Assembly: GCF_018917935.1 (NCBI RefSeq) | Contig: NZ_JAHLPN010000005.1 | Span: 1 to 64,000, forward strand | DNA length: 64,000 nucleotides | Direction of reading: 5' to 3' | From: Kineothrix sp. MSJ-39 | GTDB lineage: Bacteria > Bacillota > Clostridia > Lachnospirales > Lachnospiraceae | Shown: in pieces, positions 14,905 through 23,610 of the stretch | How the letters are laid out: each line of letters begins with the position of its first letter | Position numbering within the stretch: position 1 is the first letter of the stretch | Notes under the pieces: generated by a model | Seen by the model: the letters and a program-made list of their open reading frames with translations, nothing else | What the model was told of the DNA's origin: nothing | Database searches by the model: none | Translations under genes and position numbers: made by a program

Positions 14905-17586
14905 TTATTCACTTTTTTGAAGCGCATCCGCCATTCTGTTCGTTGCGCTGACCGGTTTTTCAAGGTATTGCTCCCGAATCTGCAATTTTGACCTGTTTAC
15001 TTCCTCAAACAGCTCTCTTGCCGACCAAACAAGGCATTCCTGCCCCCAGACAATAAGCTGCACCAGTCCGTCCGAGGTTGCTACCGTCACATTGTAGTTT
15101 TTGCCGATCGTATGCGCTGCTTTGGCAATATACTGATCTGCCGTCTCCGCTTCCTTTGTATACACGACATCTATATTGTGATAATGCTGCATCTGTCCGA
15201 TACCGCCTCTGACCTTGTATGCATCAAACACCAGAATGACATGACAGCCCTTGCTGCCCTGATAGTCACAGAGAATATCCATCAGTCTGCCACGCGCCGC
15301 ATCGATATTGACCTGTGCCAGCTCCTTCAGTTCCTCCCAGGCAAATACGATGTTATAGCCATCTACCAGCAGATAGCTTTCTCTTGGCTCTGTCTGCTTC
15401 TTTTTTGTTTTTTTCCATGCTTCTGCCGCTTCACTCTGTGCAGGACTGATGACCTTCCTGGTCTGCTGCGGAAGTCTTTGCTTCACAGGCCCGTAGGTGC
15501 GCTCAAAAATAGCTGCCAGTTCTTTTTCTTCACTGCCGTATTTTGCCGATTCCCTGCGGTTTTGTTTTTCCTGTTCCCTTCGGATCTGCTGGGCGGTAAA
15601 GGCTTTATAATCTTCATCGCTGTTTGTATCAAAAATGCTTGGCAGATGCATATGTTCTTTGACTTCATCCCATGGCACGACAAATCCTGCGCCATGCTCG
15701 CAGAATACGGAATCTGCCGGATTGCGCAGATCATGTCCCGGATCATATGCCCGCTTCTCCATGACTGCCTCGGGATCATGGCAGATATCATAGCCTGCTG
15801 CCACAAGGGAGATCCGTCCCTTGCCCTTGGAATAGGACAAAAGCTCTTTGGCATAATTGCGCATTGTGGAAACAGGTGCTTTTCCTGTCAGGATCGTCTG
15901 CTCCATCGTCTGCTGCGGCGGATCGCATTTTCCGTCCATCCGCTGTACATCCGTCATGACACGTCCGGTCAGTTCCGGTGCAACGGCGATACGGAAGCTG
16001 TAATACGGCTCTAACAAGACGCTCTGCGCCTGCATCAGTCCCTGTCTGAGCGCCCGGTAAGTTGCCTGCCTGAAATCACCGCCCTCCGTATGCTTCGTAT
16101 GGGCACGTCCTGCCACAAGGGTGATCTTCATATCCGTGATCGGTGATCCGGTCAGTACACCTCTGTGCTGTCTCTCCTTTAAATGCGTCAGCACCAGTCT
16201 CTGCCAGTTCAGGCTGAGGTCATCCATGCTCACATCCGAAGCAAACACAAGTCCCACTCCTCTCGGCTGCGGTTCTAACAGAAGATGCACCTCCGCATAA
16301 TGGCGGAGCGGTTCAAAATGTCCCACACCTTCCACCGTATCTGCGATCGTTTCGAGATAGACCACTTCTCCGTCATCAAAGGAGATCTCAATGCCAAAGC
16401 GGTCTTTTACCACACATTTCAATATTTCAATCTGCACCTCGCCCATGAGCTGTGCATGGATCTCCCCCAGTTCTTCATCCCATACGATATGGAGCTCCGG
16501 GTTTTCTTCTTCCAGAAGCTTCAGCTTTGCCAGCAGCGTATGCGCATCCATTTCCGCCGGTCCCTGCACGCAGTAATTCAGCACCGGTGAAAGTACCGGC
16601 GCGATCTCATAATTTTCAATACCGAGTCCTTCTCCCGCAAAGCTTTCACTCAAGCCTGTAACGCAGCAGATCTCTCCTGCGTTTACCTGCTCTGCTGTTT
16701 CATATTTTTCACCGTTGTACAGGCGGATCTGATTGACCTTTTCTTCCTTCGACCAGTTAGCAGAGGATAACATGTCACGCACATGCAGTTGACCGCCTGT
16801 GATCTTCATATGGGTCAGTCTGTTGCCCTGCTGATCTCTTGTGATCTTGTACACTCTGGCACCAAATGCAGAAGGATAACGCGGCGTTTCTATATAAGAA
16901 GCAATGCCCTCGACCAGTTCTGTAATGCCTTCCTGCTTCAGTGCGGATCCGAAAAAGCACGGAAATACACTGCGGCAGCTGACCAGCCTTGCGATCTCCT
17001 CCTGTGGCAGATCTCCATGCTCTAAAAAGTATTCCAGTGATTCCTCCTGTGCCACAGCGATGCTTTCCCAGAACGCCGTATCGCGCTCCGCGCCAAAATC
17101 GATACATTCACTGCTGAAGGTCTGCTGCAGCTGCTGCAGGATCTTGTCATGATCTGCAAGGGGCTGATCCATTTTATTGATGAACAGGATCGTCGGGATC
17201 TGATACTTCTTAAGCAGATTCCAGAGCGTCTGCGTATGTCCCTGTATCCCATCAGAAGCACTGATCAAAAGCACTGCTGCATCCAATACCTGCAGCGTTC
17301 TTTCCATTTCCGCCGAAAAATCCACATGTCCCGGCGTATCCAGCAGAGTCACATCTCTTCCCTGCATGGAAAGTCTTGCCTGCTTGGAAAAGATCGTGAT
17401 ACCACGTTCCCGCTCCAGCGTATCCGTATCCAGAAAAGAGTCCTTATGATCCACACGCCCTACCTTTCGAAGCGCCCCACAGGCATACAGAAGGCTTTCG
17501 GATAAGGTTGTCTTTCCCGCATCTACATGTGCCAGAAGAGCAATGCATATATGATTATTTTTCTCCTGCTTTGTCTGTTGTTCCAT
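14905..17586 (-). CDS. TetM-like ribosomal-protection GTPase fused to a YacP/Rae1-type NYN nuclease
   Basis: Residues 1-230 are an EF-G-type GTPase (G1 'AHVDAGKTT', 'RERGIT' switch, G3 'DTPGHVD', G4 'NKMD'). Domains II-V follow to about 640 with Tet(M)-like segments such as 'LEPYYSFRI' and 'GKAPVSTMRNY'. After a charged linker (about 640-740), residues 745-880 form a YacP/NYN domain with the acidic residues in 'LLVDGYNIVF', 'VILVFDAY', 'ETADQYIAK' and 'VATSDG'. The GTPase part should displace something from the ribosomal A site. Rae1 of Bacillus cuts mRNA in the A site, so a combined rescue/cleavage factor is suggested. Start at 17586 has an AGGA site; 17601 is an alternative. It need not confer tetracycline resistance. 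Confidence 0.85.
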   Translation of the reverse strand: MEQQTKQEKNNHICIALLAHVDAGKTTLSESLLYACGALRKVGRVDHKDSFLDTDTLERERGITIFSKQARLSMQGRDVTLLDTPGHVDFSAEMERTLQVLDAAVLLISASDGIQGHTQTLWNLLKKYQIPTILFINKMDQPLADHDKILQQLQQTFSSECIDFGAERDTAFWESIAVAQEESLEYFLEHGDLPQEEIARLVSCRSVFPCFFGSALKQEGITELVEGIASYIETPRYPSAFGARVYKITRDQQGNRLTHMKITGGQLHVRDMLSSANWSKEEKVNQIRLYNGEKYETAEQVNAGEICCVTGLSESFAGEGLGIENYEIAPVLSPVLNYCVQGPAEMDAHTLLAKLKLLEEENPELHIVWDEELGEIHAQLMGEVQIEILKCVVKDRFGIEISFDDGEVVYLETIADTVEGVGHFEPLRHYAEVHLLLEPQPRGVGLVFASDVSMDDLSLNWQRLVLTHLKERQHRGVLTGSPITDMKITLVAGRAHTKHTEGGDFRQATYRALRQGLMQAQSVLLEPYYSFRIAVAPELTGRVMTDVQRMDGKCDPPQQTMEQTILTGKAPVSTMRNYAKELLSYSKGKGRISLVAAGYDICHDPEAVMEKRAYDPGHDLRNPADSVFCEHGAGFVVPWDEVKEHMHLPSIFDTNSDEDYKAFTAQQIRREQEKQNRRESAKYGSEEKELAAIFERTYGPVKQRLPQQTRKVISPAQSEAAEAWKKTKKKQTEPRESYLLVDGYNIVFAWEELKELAQVNIDAARGRLMDILCDYQGSKGCHVILVFDAYKVRGGIGQMQHYHNIDVVYTKEAETADQYIAKAAHTIGKNYNVTVATSDGLVQLIVWGQECLVWSARELFEEVNRSKLQIREQYLEKPVSATNRMADALQKSE

Positions 17587-17644
17587 CGGATCTGTCCTCA
17601 TCTTTCTATTCTACTGCATTTTTTCTAATGCAGTGTGTCTGCCC

Positions 17645-18322
17645 TTACTTTATTTCCACATCCAGTACATAGGCTGTTTCATTTTCCACCCGGAACCGGA
17701 TATTATACTGCTGATAAGAAAGCCCCCAGATTCTTTCTGCATCCTGTACATAAGCTGTACGTGGATCCTGTGCAAGAAGCTGTTTTACCGTTTCCCGCTC
17801 ATTTTCTTTAATCTTTACAAGTACCTCTTCCGGAATGCTGACCGCAATCTGGTTATCCCGGACTCTGCCTGCAAAGCCATCTGTTGCATCAGGGTAACTA
17901 TCTGCATAAGGCAGGTAGGGCTTGATATCATAAACAGGCGTTCCGTCCAGCATATCGACGCCGGATACATGCAACACCGGCCCCAGTGCAGCATGGTATT
18001 CTATTGCATCCAGCTTCAGTGCGGAAAGTCCGATCGGATTCGGGCGGAACGGGGAACGTGTTGCAAATACACCCATCCGCTTATTTCCGCCAAGGCGCGG
18101 CGGTTTTACGGTCGGGGACCAGTTCTCCCTCTTTGCCTGAGAAAACTCCCAGAGCACCCAGATATGAGAATATTCCGTAAGTCCCCGGAATGCTTCCCTG
18201 TTCCGGTAATCCGGTTCAAATATGATCTTTCCCTTGAGCTGATCAACCAGTCCGCTCTGCCTCGGAATCCCGAACTTTTCCGGGAAATCCGTATGGATCG
18301 TTGCAATCTGTTTTAGTTCCAT
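17645..18322 (-). CDS. trmO: tRNA (adenine(37)-N6)-methyltransferase TrmO (TsaA/YaeB family)
   Basis: TrmO methylates the N6 of threonylcarbamoyl-A37 in tRNA using SAM. The 225-residue protein has the beta-barrel SAM-binding domain with the signature 'YSHIWVLWEF', 'ATRSPFRPNPIGLS' and 'DGTPVYDIKPYLPYAD'. These match the UPF0066 signature well. It lies 58 bases upstream of the TetM-NYN gene and 47 bases after the methyltransferase gene, both on the same strand, so these translation-related genes may be co-transcribed. Confidence 0.9.
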   Translation of the reverse strand: MELKQIATIHTDFPEKFGIPRQSGLVDQLKGKIIFEPDYRNREAFRGLTEYSHIWVLWEFSQAKRENWSPTVKPPRLGGNKRMGVFATRSPFRPNPIGLSALKLDAIEYHAALGPVLHVSGVDMLDGTPVYDIKPYLPYADSYPDATDGFAGRVRDNQIAVSIPEEVLVKIKENERETVKQLLAQDPRTAYVQDAERIWGLSYQQYNIRFRVENETAYVLDVEIK

Positions 18323-18369
18323 TTTTATTGTCCTCTGCTTACTGCCATAGCAATCTGCAAATGGCTTCC

Positions 18370-19149
18370 CTAGATTCTGATAATATCAACCGTATGCGAA
18401 CTTGCACCGATCAGATCCTGCCTTTCACAGGTTGCCAGATGATATTGCAGGAAATAGGCAAATTCTTCTTCCGACATGGCATTGATGACCGGGCGCATAT
18501 GATCTGCCGGCCCATCTGCCGCAATGATCTGGATCCGGCTTAGTCCCACCGTTTCGTTCAGGCGGTTGATATCTTCCAGCCGCACAACACTGTACAGCTC
18601 GTTTGCTTCCTCTTTGCAATGGAAATCTTCTGTCAGAAGTCCCTTCTCCATGCTTTCGAGTATATGTCCTTCCCGGAAGGCATACGTCAGCACGCTGTAT
18701 TCATTCATACAGTAAGCAACCAAAAGCACGCCGCCCTTTTTCGTCACTCTTTTGGCTTCCGATAAAGCCCTGCATTTTTCTTCAAAGGTATGCAGGTGAT
18801 ACAGCGGACCAAATAAAAGCGTTACATCAAAGGTCTGATCCGCAAATCTGGAAAGCTTCAGGGCGTTTCCCTGATATGCCTTCACCGTACTGCCTTTTTT
18901 CTTCAGCACGCCAAGATTGCTTTTGACAAGCTCTACCGCTGTCACATCCAGACCCATTTCGGCAAGTGCCACACTATAGCGGCCTGTGCCCGCTCCAATG
19001 TCCAGAACACTGCAGCCTTTCTCCCAGTCCTTTGGCAGATATTTTTGAATGTAGCGCATCGTCGTCTGGAACTCTACCTGTCCGTGGCGGGACAACAGTC
19101 TTTTATCTTCGTTAAATTTATTATAATATGCGATCAGTTTTTCCTGCAT
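18370..19149 (-). CDS. Class I SAM-dependent methyltransferase
   Basis: A 259-residue methyltransferase with the Rossmann motif I 'VLDIGAGTGRYSVALAEMG' near residue 45, an acidic motif II in 'VTAVELVKSN', and motif IV 'FDVTLLFGPLYHLH'. 'LGPLYHL'-type sequences occur in many small-molecule methyltransferases of Firmicutes. The substrate cannot be assigned. It lies between the Nudix-GNAT fusion and trmO on the same strand, with a pyrimidine-rich 120-base spacer upstream. Confidence 0.75.
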   Translation of the reverse strand: MQEKLIAYYNKFNEDKRLLSRHGQVEFQTTMRYIQKYLPKDWEKGCSVLDIGAGTGRYSVALAEMGLDVTAVELVKSNLGVLKKKGSTVKAYQGNALKLSRFADQTFDVTLLFGPLYHLHTFEEKCRALSEAKRVTKKGGVLLVAYCMNEYSVLTYAFREGHILESMEKGLLTEDFHCKEEANELYSVVRLEDINRLNETVGLSRIQIIAADGPADHMRPVINAMSEEEFAYFLQYHLATCERQDLIGASSHTVDIIRI

Positions 19150-19271
19150 ATCTTATCCTTTTCTTTTTTTCTTTTCTGTTCTTTTATTTTCTGTACATGG
19201 TGTCCGGTGTTTCGTGCGCCACCAAACGCAGATCCGGTTCTGCCCGGTCTGCTGCCTGTCCACATATCGAT

Positions 19272-20963
19272 TTATCTATGAGATGCTGCCCACTCGGTCT
19301 CTAAAAACGGGATTACGGGAGCAGGATCCTCCGTATGCTCTCCCAGCATCTTTTCCATCCAGATCATATCATACCATCTGCCAAACTTATAGCCGCTGTC
19401 ATGGAATGTGCCCACCAGTCTGTAACCCAGCTTTTGATGAAACTTTTCACTGTCTTTCGTTAAATATTCGTCTTCATTTCGCGGATAACCGATGCAGGCA
19501 TTTAAGTTCAGGATATGTTGAACACGTAAAGCATCTTCCAACGCCGCATACAACTTCCCGCCGATTCCCATCCTCTTCTTCTCCCGATTTACATAAATCG
19601 ACATTTCTACTGACCAGTCATATGCTGCACGTGCTTTAAATGTACCTGCATAAGCATAACCTACGATCTCACCATCTGCTTCCGCAACCAGATACGGATA
19701 CTTTTGCAAAGTGTGCTCTATTCTGCCTGCAAATTCTTCCACAGAAGGCACCTCGTATTCAAAGGTAATCGCCGTGTGCTCCACATAAGGGGCATAAATT
19801 TTTAAGAGTGCAGGAGCATCCGCCTTTGTTGCGACTCTGATCCGGATTTTATTTTCTTTCTCCTTTTCTGCTGTTTTTGGGATTGGCATATCATATTTTG
19901 ATGCTTCCTGTCTTGGTTCTCCCTGTTTTGGTGCTTCCTCTCTTGCTACTTCCTGCAACATATCAAGTTCCTCCATATAAATACAGTGTTTCATACTGTT
20001 TGCTGCCACCGTCTCACGCACTGCCCCATATTCCATCCAGCGCACCGACTCTACCTCCGATGCCTGCAAAGTCAGGGTGTTTTCGTTAACCGGTTCTTCA
20101 TATATAAATACATAACTGAGTTCTTCGTCTTTAAAAGACTGATCCTTGCCTGACAGATGATGCACACGTCTTTTGCCTGCATAGTGAAGCTGCGCTGCAT
20201 CTGCCCGGATACCAAGCTCCTCGAAAAGCTCCCGCAGAGCCGCCTGCCTGTAATGATCCGTCTCCGGTTCTCCCGCATCCACATGTCCCGCCGCTGAAAT
20301 GTCATAACAGCCTGCATATGAATCCTTGATGCTGCTCCTTTTCTGCAGCAGCAGATCAAAGCTGCCATCCTGTCGTTTCCGTCTGACCCAGATATGGACG
20401 GTTGCATGCAGTGTTCCTTCCCGATGCGCCAGGGAACGTTCCTTGACCTTTCCGGTTTTCTGTCCGTTTTCGTCGATCACATCAAAAAATTCAAGCGGCT
20501 TTCCATCGACCGCTACCTGTCGCAGCTCGCCATCCTCACTGTATACCAGCTTCATGGAAAAGAATGGATGATTCTCTAAAAGGAGCTGTAAAAACAGCTT
20601 ATCTCCTTCCCAGAGATTCAGCTTCCAGATCTCCTCCTTCGGAACCCATTCCAGAACACCTTCGTCGCAGGCAATGGGCTCCCCCGTAAAGCCATCTGCT
20701 GTGAAAACAGAAATATATTCCATCTCTTCCCCACAGATAAAAGTGAGCTGTCCACGATAGTGAAAAGAGGTCAATGTATAGCCTGTCTCTTCTTTGACCT
20801 CCCGCAGAACACATTCCTCCGGGCTTTCGCCTTCCTCAAAATGTCCGCCGACTCCGATCCATTTTCCTTTATTGACATCCTTTTCCTTTACCACTCTGTG
20901 CAGCATCAGGTATTTACCGTCTTTTTCGATATAACATAATGTACTGAGTTCAGGTGCTTTCAT
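19272..20963 (-). CDS. Nudix-Nudix-GNAT triple fusion protein
   Basis: Three enzymes lie in one 563-residue chain. Residues 1-155 are a MutT/8-oxo-dGTPase-type Nudix domain with a canonical box 'GHFEEGESPEECVLREVKEE'. Residues about 160-330 form a second Nudix domain of the IPP-isomerase-like group ('GHVDAGEPETDHYRQAALRE', followed by LFEELG); its box is four residues longer than canonical. Residues about 375-545 are a GNAT acetyltransferase of the phosphinothricin-acetyltransferase type ('YVEHTAITFEYEVPSVEEF', 'KKRMGIGGKLYAALE'). The linker 'EKEKENKIRIRV' separates them. No frameshift is apparent. A combined nucleotide-cleaning and detoxification role is inference. Confidence 0.85.
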   Translation of the reverse strand: MKAPELSTLCYIEKDGKYLMLHRVVKEKDVNKGKWIGVGGHFEEGESPEECVLREVKEETGYTLTSFHYRGQLTFICGEEMEYISVFTADGFTGEPIACDEGVLEWVPKEEIWKLNLWEGDKLFLQLLLENHPFFSMKLVYSEDGELRQVAVDGKPLEFFDVIDENGQKTGKVKERSLAHREGTLHATVHIWVRRKRQDGSFDLLLQKRSSIKDSYAGCYDISAAGHVDAGEPETDHYRQAALRELFEELGIRADAAQLHYAGKRRVHHLSGKDQSFKDEELSYVFIYEEPVNENTLTLQASEVESVRWMEYGAVRETVAANSMKHCIYMEELDMLQEVAREEAPKQGEPRQEASKYDMPIPKTAEKEKENKIRIRVATKADAPALLKIYAPYVEHTAITFEYEVPSVEEFAGRIEHTLQKYPYLVAEADGEIVGYAYAGTFKARAAYDWSVEMSIYVNREKKRMGIGGKLYAALEDALRVQHILNLNACIGYPRNEDEYLTKDSEKFHQKLGYRLVGTFHDSGYKFGRWYDMIWMEKMLGEHTEDPAPVIPFLETEWAASHR

Positions 20964-21070
20964 TTTCCTCTCTTCCTTTTCACAATGATCTTTCTTATTA
21001 TAACATACTCCGCCGGAAAAAGAGAATCCTGACAGAAATCGTCAAAAAAATACTGTATCCAACAATTTCT

Positions 21071-21099
21071 TTGACATTTCTTATTCTCTCCTATATACT
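21071..21099 (+). promoter_or_regulatory. Promoter of the PAS-GAF-GGDEF gene
   Basis: TTGACA (21071-21076), a 17-bp spacer and TATACT (21094-21099) lie 43 bases before the start codon, which has a GGGAGGTG ribosome site. Confidence 0.75.
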
Positions 21100-21142
21100 T
21101 GACACCAAGAGCATTTTATTTGCATAGGGAGGTGCGTGCACC

Positions 21143-22471
21143 ATGGGGAAGATTTGGGAATTCTTTGATAATCTGAATGAATATGTATATGTTGCTGACA
21201 TAGATACGCATGAGCTGATCTATATGAATCAGACTGCCTTAAAAACATTTGGTATTTCCTCCCTTGAGGAAATCAAAGGACAGAAATGCCATGCGCTGCT
21301 GCAGAACTGCTCTGCGCCCTGCACCATATGTAATAACGACGATCTGAAACCCGGTTCTTTCCTGAAATGGAGCTACTATCACACCGGATTGCAAAAGTTC
21401 TTTTATCTGTTTGACACAATGCTCGAAGAAGACGGCCACCGTTACCGCATGGAAATTGCCATTGATGTAAGCGAACCCAAGCAGGCCAGCGCAGACAGTC
21501 ATTATCTGAATCTGGAAATGCTTGTAAATGAAGGACTTCGTGTTGCACTTCAGCAACCGACTCCCGATGATACACTGAACTTTTTACTGGAATATCTCGG
21601 CAAACTCTTAAAAGGTGACCGTGCTTATATTTTTGAACAGAATAAAAAGGGCGGCGACGACAATACTTATGAATGGGTTGCAGCAGGTGTCACACCCGAA
21701 AAAGATGACCTGCAGGATCTTCCACCTGAAGTATGCGCCGGCTGGTATCAGAAATTCAGTGAAAACAAACACATTATAATAGAAGATCTGGAAAAGATCA
21801 AAGATGATGATCCGACCTTATACCGGGTGCTTCACAAACAGAATATTTCTTCTCTGGTTGTTGTTCCGCTTTACGACAACGGAAAGGCATTTGCCTTTTA
21901 CGGCATTGATAATCCGCCTCCTTCCTCTTTGGAATATACTTCCGGAATGCTCCATATTATGGGACATTTCATTGTGGCAGCACTCAAGAGACGAAATCTT
22001 GTCCGTCAGTTGCAGGATATGAGCATGCGTGATGAACTGACCGGACTTGGCAATCGTCATGCATTGCATCAGTTTACTGTAGATACCGATCACTATACAA
22101 GCGTTGGTGTTGTGTACTGTGATATTACCGGACTGAAAGCAGCCAATGATTCAAAGGGACATCTGTTTGGCGACAAGCTGATCTATAACGCCGGAATCTG
22201 CCTGCAGAAAGCATTTGAAGGCTATGGGCTGTTCCGTGTGGGCGGCGATGAGCTGCTTGTGATCTGCCCGGATATTTCACATGACCTGTTTGAAGAAAAG
22301 GTTGCACAGCTGCATCAACTGACCAAAGAGTATGAAGTAAATCTTGCGATCGGTTATTGCTGGGATGACCGGGATGCTTCCAATATCAACACCTGGATGG
22401 CAAAAGCCGAATCCGCCATGTATCAGGAAAAAAGTGCATACTATAAAGCAAAAGGGATCGAACACAGATAG
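21143..22471 (+). CDS. PAS-GAF-GGDEF diguanylate cyclase-like protein
   Basis: The 442-residue soluble signalling protein has a PAS domain at residues 1-115 with a cysteine cluster ('CHALLQNCSAPCTIC'), a GAF domain at about 130-275, and a GGDEF domain at about 285-440 ('RDELTGLGNRHAL', 'FRVGGDELLVIC'). The active-site loop is GGDEL rather than GGDEF. The RxxD inhibitory site is not visible upstream of it. No membrane segment is present, so the sensed signal is cytoplasmic. It would make cyclic di-GMP if active. It is monocistronic between its own promoter and terminator. Confidence 0.88.
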   Translation: MGKIWEFFDNLNEYVYVADIDTHELIYMNQTALKTFGISSLEEIKGQKCHALLQNCSAPCTICNNDDLKPGSFLKWSYYHTGLQKFFYLFDTMLEEDGHRYRMEIAIDVSEPKQASADSHYLNLEMLVNEGLRVALQQPTPDDTLNFLLEYLGKLLKGDRAYIFEQNKKGGDDNTYEWVAAGVTPEKDDLQDLPPEVCAGWYQKFSENKHIIIEDLEKIKDDDPTLYRVLHKQNISSLVVVPLYDNGKAFAFYGIDNPPPSSLEYTSGMLHIMGHFIVAALKRRNLVRQLQDMSMRDELTGLGNRHALHQFTVDTDHYTSVGVVYCDITGLKAANDSKGHLFGDKLIYNAGICLQKAFEGYGLFRVGGDELLVICPDISHDLFEEKVAQLHQLTKEYEVNLAIGYCWDDRDASNINTWMAKAESAMYQEKSAYYKAKGIEHR

Positions 22472-22489
22472 TGTTCCATCCCTTTTTTC
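22451..22489 (+). terminator. Terminator of the GGDEF gene
   Basis: AAAGGGAT-CGAACAC pairs with GTGTTCC-ATCCCTTT (15-base arms with one mismatch) around the stop codon and is followed by TTTTTTC. The left arm overlaps the last codons of the gene. Confidence 0.8.
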
Positions 22490-22523
22490 TTGCCTTTCTT
22501 TTCCATTTTATAATGCATGACAT

Positions 22524-23216
22524 TTACAGGAAGCTCGCAAACAGCGAAGCCAGTACAACCGTCATAATGCCGGTTACTGCGATCGCCAGACTGCTCATGG
22601 CACCTTCTATTTCCCCGATCTCGATCGCCTTTGCCGTTCCGATGGCGTGTGAGCTTGCACCCAGCGCCAGCCCTTTGGAGATTGGCTCTGTGATGCGGAA
22701 GATCTTGCAGATCAGTTCTCCGAAAATATTTCCAAGCACACCAGTGATCACAATGACCGCTACCGTGATCGTCACATAACCGCCCAGTTCTTCCGATACA
22801 CCCATTCCGATCGCCGTCGTAATGGATTTTGGCAGCATCGTCACATACATCTCATGAGAAAGATTCATCAGCTTACATAATATAAGTACTGTTCCAAGGC
22901 TCGTCAGTACACCTGCGGTGATCCCCAGAATGACTGCTCTGTGGTTTTTCTTTAAAAGCTCCCACTGCTCATACAAAGGAATTGCCAGGCAGACTGTTGC
23001 TGGTGTCAGGAACCAGCTTAAATAAGCAGCTCCCTGATTATATGTATCATATTCAATGCCTGTGCATGCCAGAAATACGATCGTCAATACGATCGAGATC
23101 AGCAACGGATTAAAGATCCCCAGCTTCAGCTTTTTCTTTAAAAACATACCAAGGGCATATGCCAGAAGGCTGATCGTTACACCTGCAAACAGGGAATTCT
23201 GATATAACTCATTCAT
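22524..23216 (-). CDS. lrgB: LrgB/CidB-type antiholin-like membrane protein
   Basis: A 230-residue protein with about seven hydrophobic helices and the LrgB-typical '[19 protein letters not shown]' and '[17 protein letters not shown]'. LrgAB/CidAB proteins modulate murein hydrolase activity or carry metabolites such as pyruvate. The frame can be read from a GTG at 23225, but ATG 23216 fits better, with a GGCGG-type site upstream. The start overlaps the lrgA stop by 8 bases, so the two are translationally coupled. Confidence 0.9.
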   Translation of the reverse strand: MNELYQNSLFAGVTISLLAYALGMFLKKKLKLGIFNPLLISIVLTIVFLACTGIEYDTYNQGAAYLSWFLTPATVCLAIPLYEQWELLKKNHRAVILGITAGVLTSLGTVLILCKLMNLSHEMYVTMLPKSITTAIGMGVSEELGGYVTITVAVIVITGVLGNIFGELICKIFRITEPISKGLALGASSHAIGTAKAIEIGEIEGAMSSLAIAVTGIMTVVLASLFASFL

Positions 23217-23583
23217 TTGCCGCACCGCCTTCCTGCTTTTTTTCTTTCCGGATCACCCATTGTGAACAGATCCCTGTTGCTGCCATGACCGTTACGATCG
23301 TAATAACGGTAATGACGCTGACCGGCAGTACAAACGGTTTCAGCGTTCCCCAGGACTCCATCAGACCAACACCCGCCGGAATGAACATCACAGGCATGAT
23401 CTCGATCAGGAACTTCCCCACGTCCTTTACCTGTTCCAGTTTGATCAGCCCCGTCAAAAGACCGACAAACAAAATGACCATTCCGTAAATACTTGCCGGA
23501 ATCGGTAACGGCAATACATATTTTAAGAATTCTCCCACAAATGAAATACACAAGATGAGTAAAAATTGCTGCAGATATTTCAT
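23209..23583 (-). CDS. lrgA: LrgA/CidA-type holin-like membrane protein
   Basis: A 124-residue protein with four membrane helices and the family hallmark 'LPLPIPASIYGMVILF' near residue 25. It is the holin-like partner of LrgB and may also act in pyruvate or small-acid transport. GGAGG lies 5 bases upstream of ATG. It starts 27 bases after the MATE transporter stop codon, so the three genes probably form one operon. No LytTR regulator is encoded alongside. Confidence 0.9.
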   Translation of the reverse strand: MKYLQQFLLILCISFVGEFLKYVLPLPIPASIYGMVILFVGLLTGLIKLEQVKDVGKFLIEIMPVMFIPAGVGLMESWGTLKPFVLPVSVITVITIVTVMAATGICSQWVIRKEKKQEGGAANE

Positions 23584-23610
23584 TTCTGCCTCCCTCGTAT
23601 TCAGCTGCGC

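Noticed and set aside
15112-16014. 300-codon plus-strand frame opposite the TetM-NYN gene
   Set aside because: Shadow of the coding strand; Cys/His/Arg-rich, no ribosome site, no recognisable motif.
14905-17586. Acquired tetracycline-resistance gene tet(M)
   Set aside because: The GTPase is a divergent relative with a C-terminal nuclease; no transposon context, and codon use looks like the neighbours.
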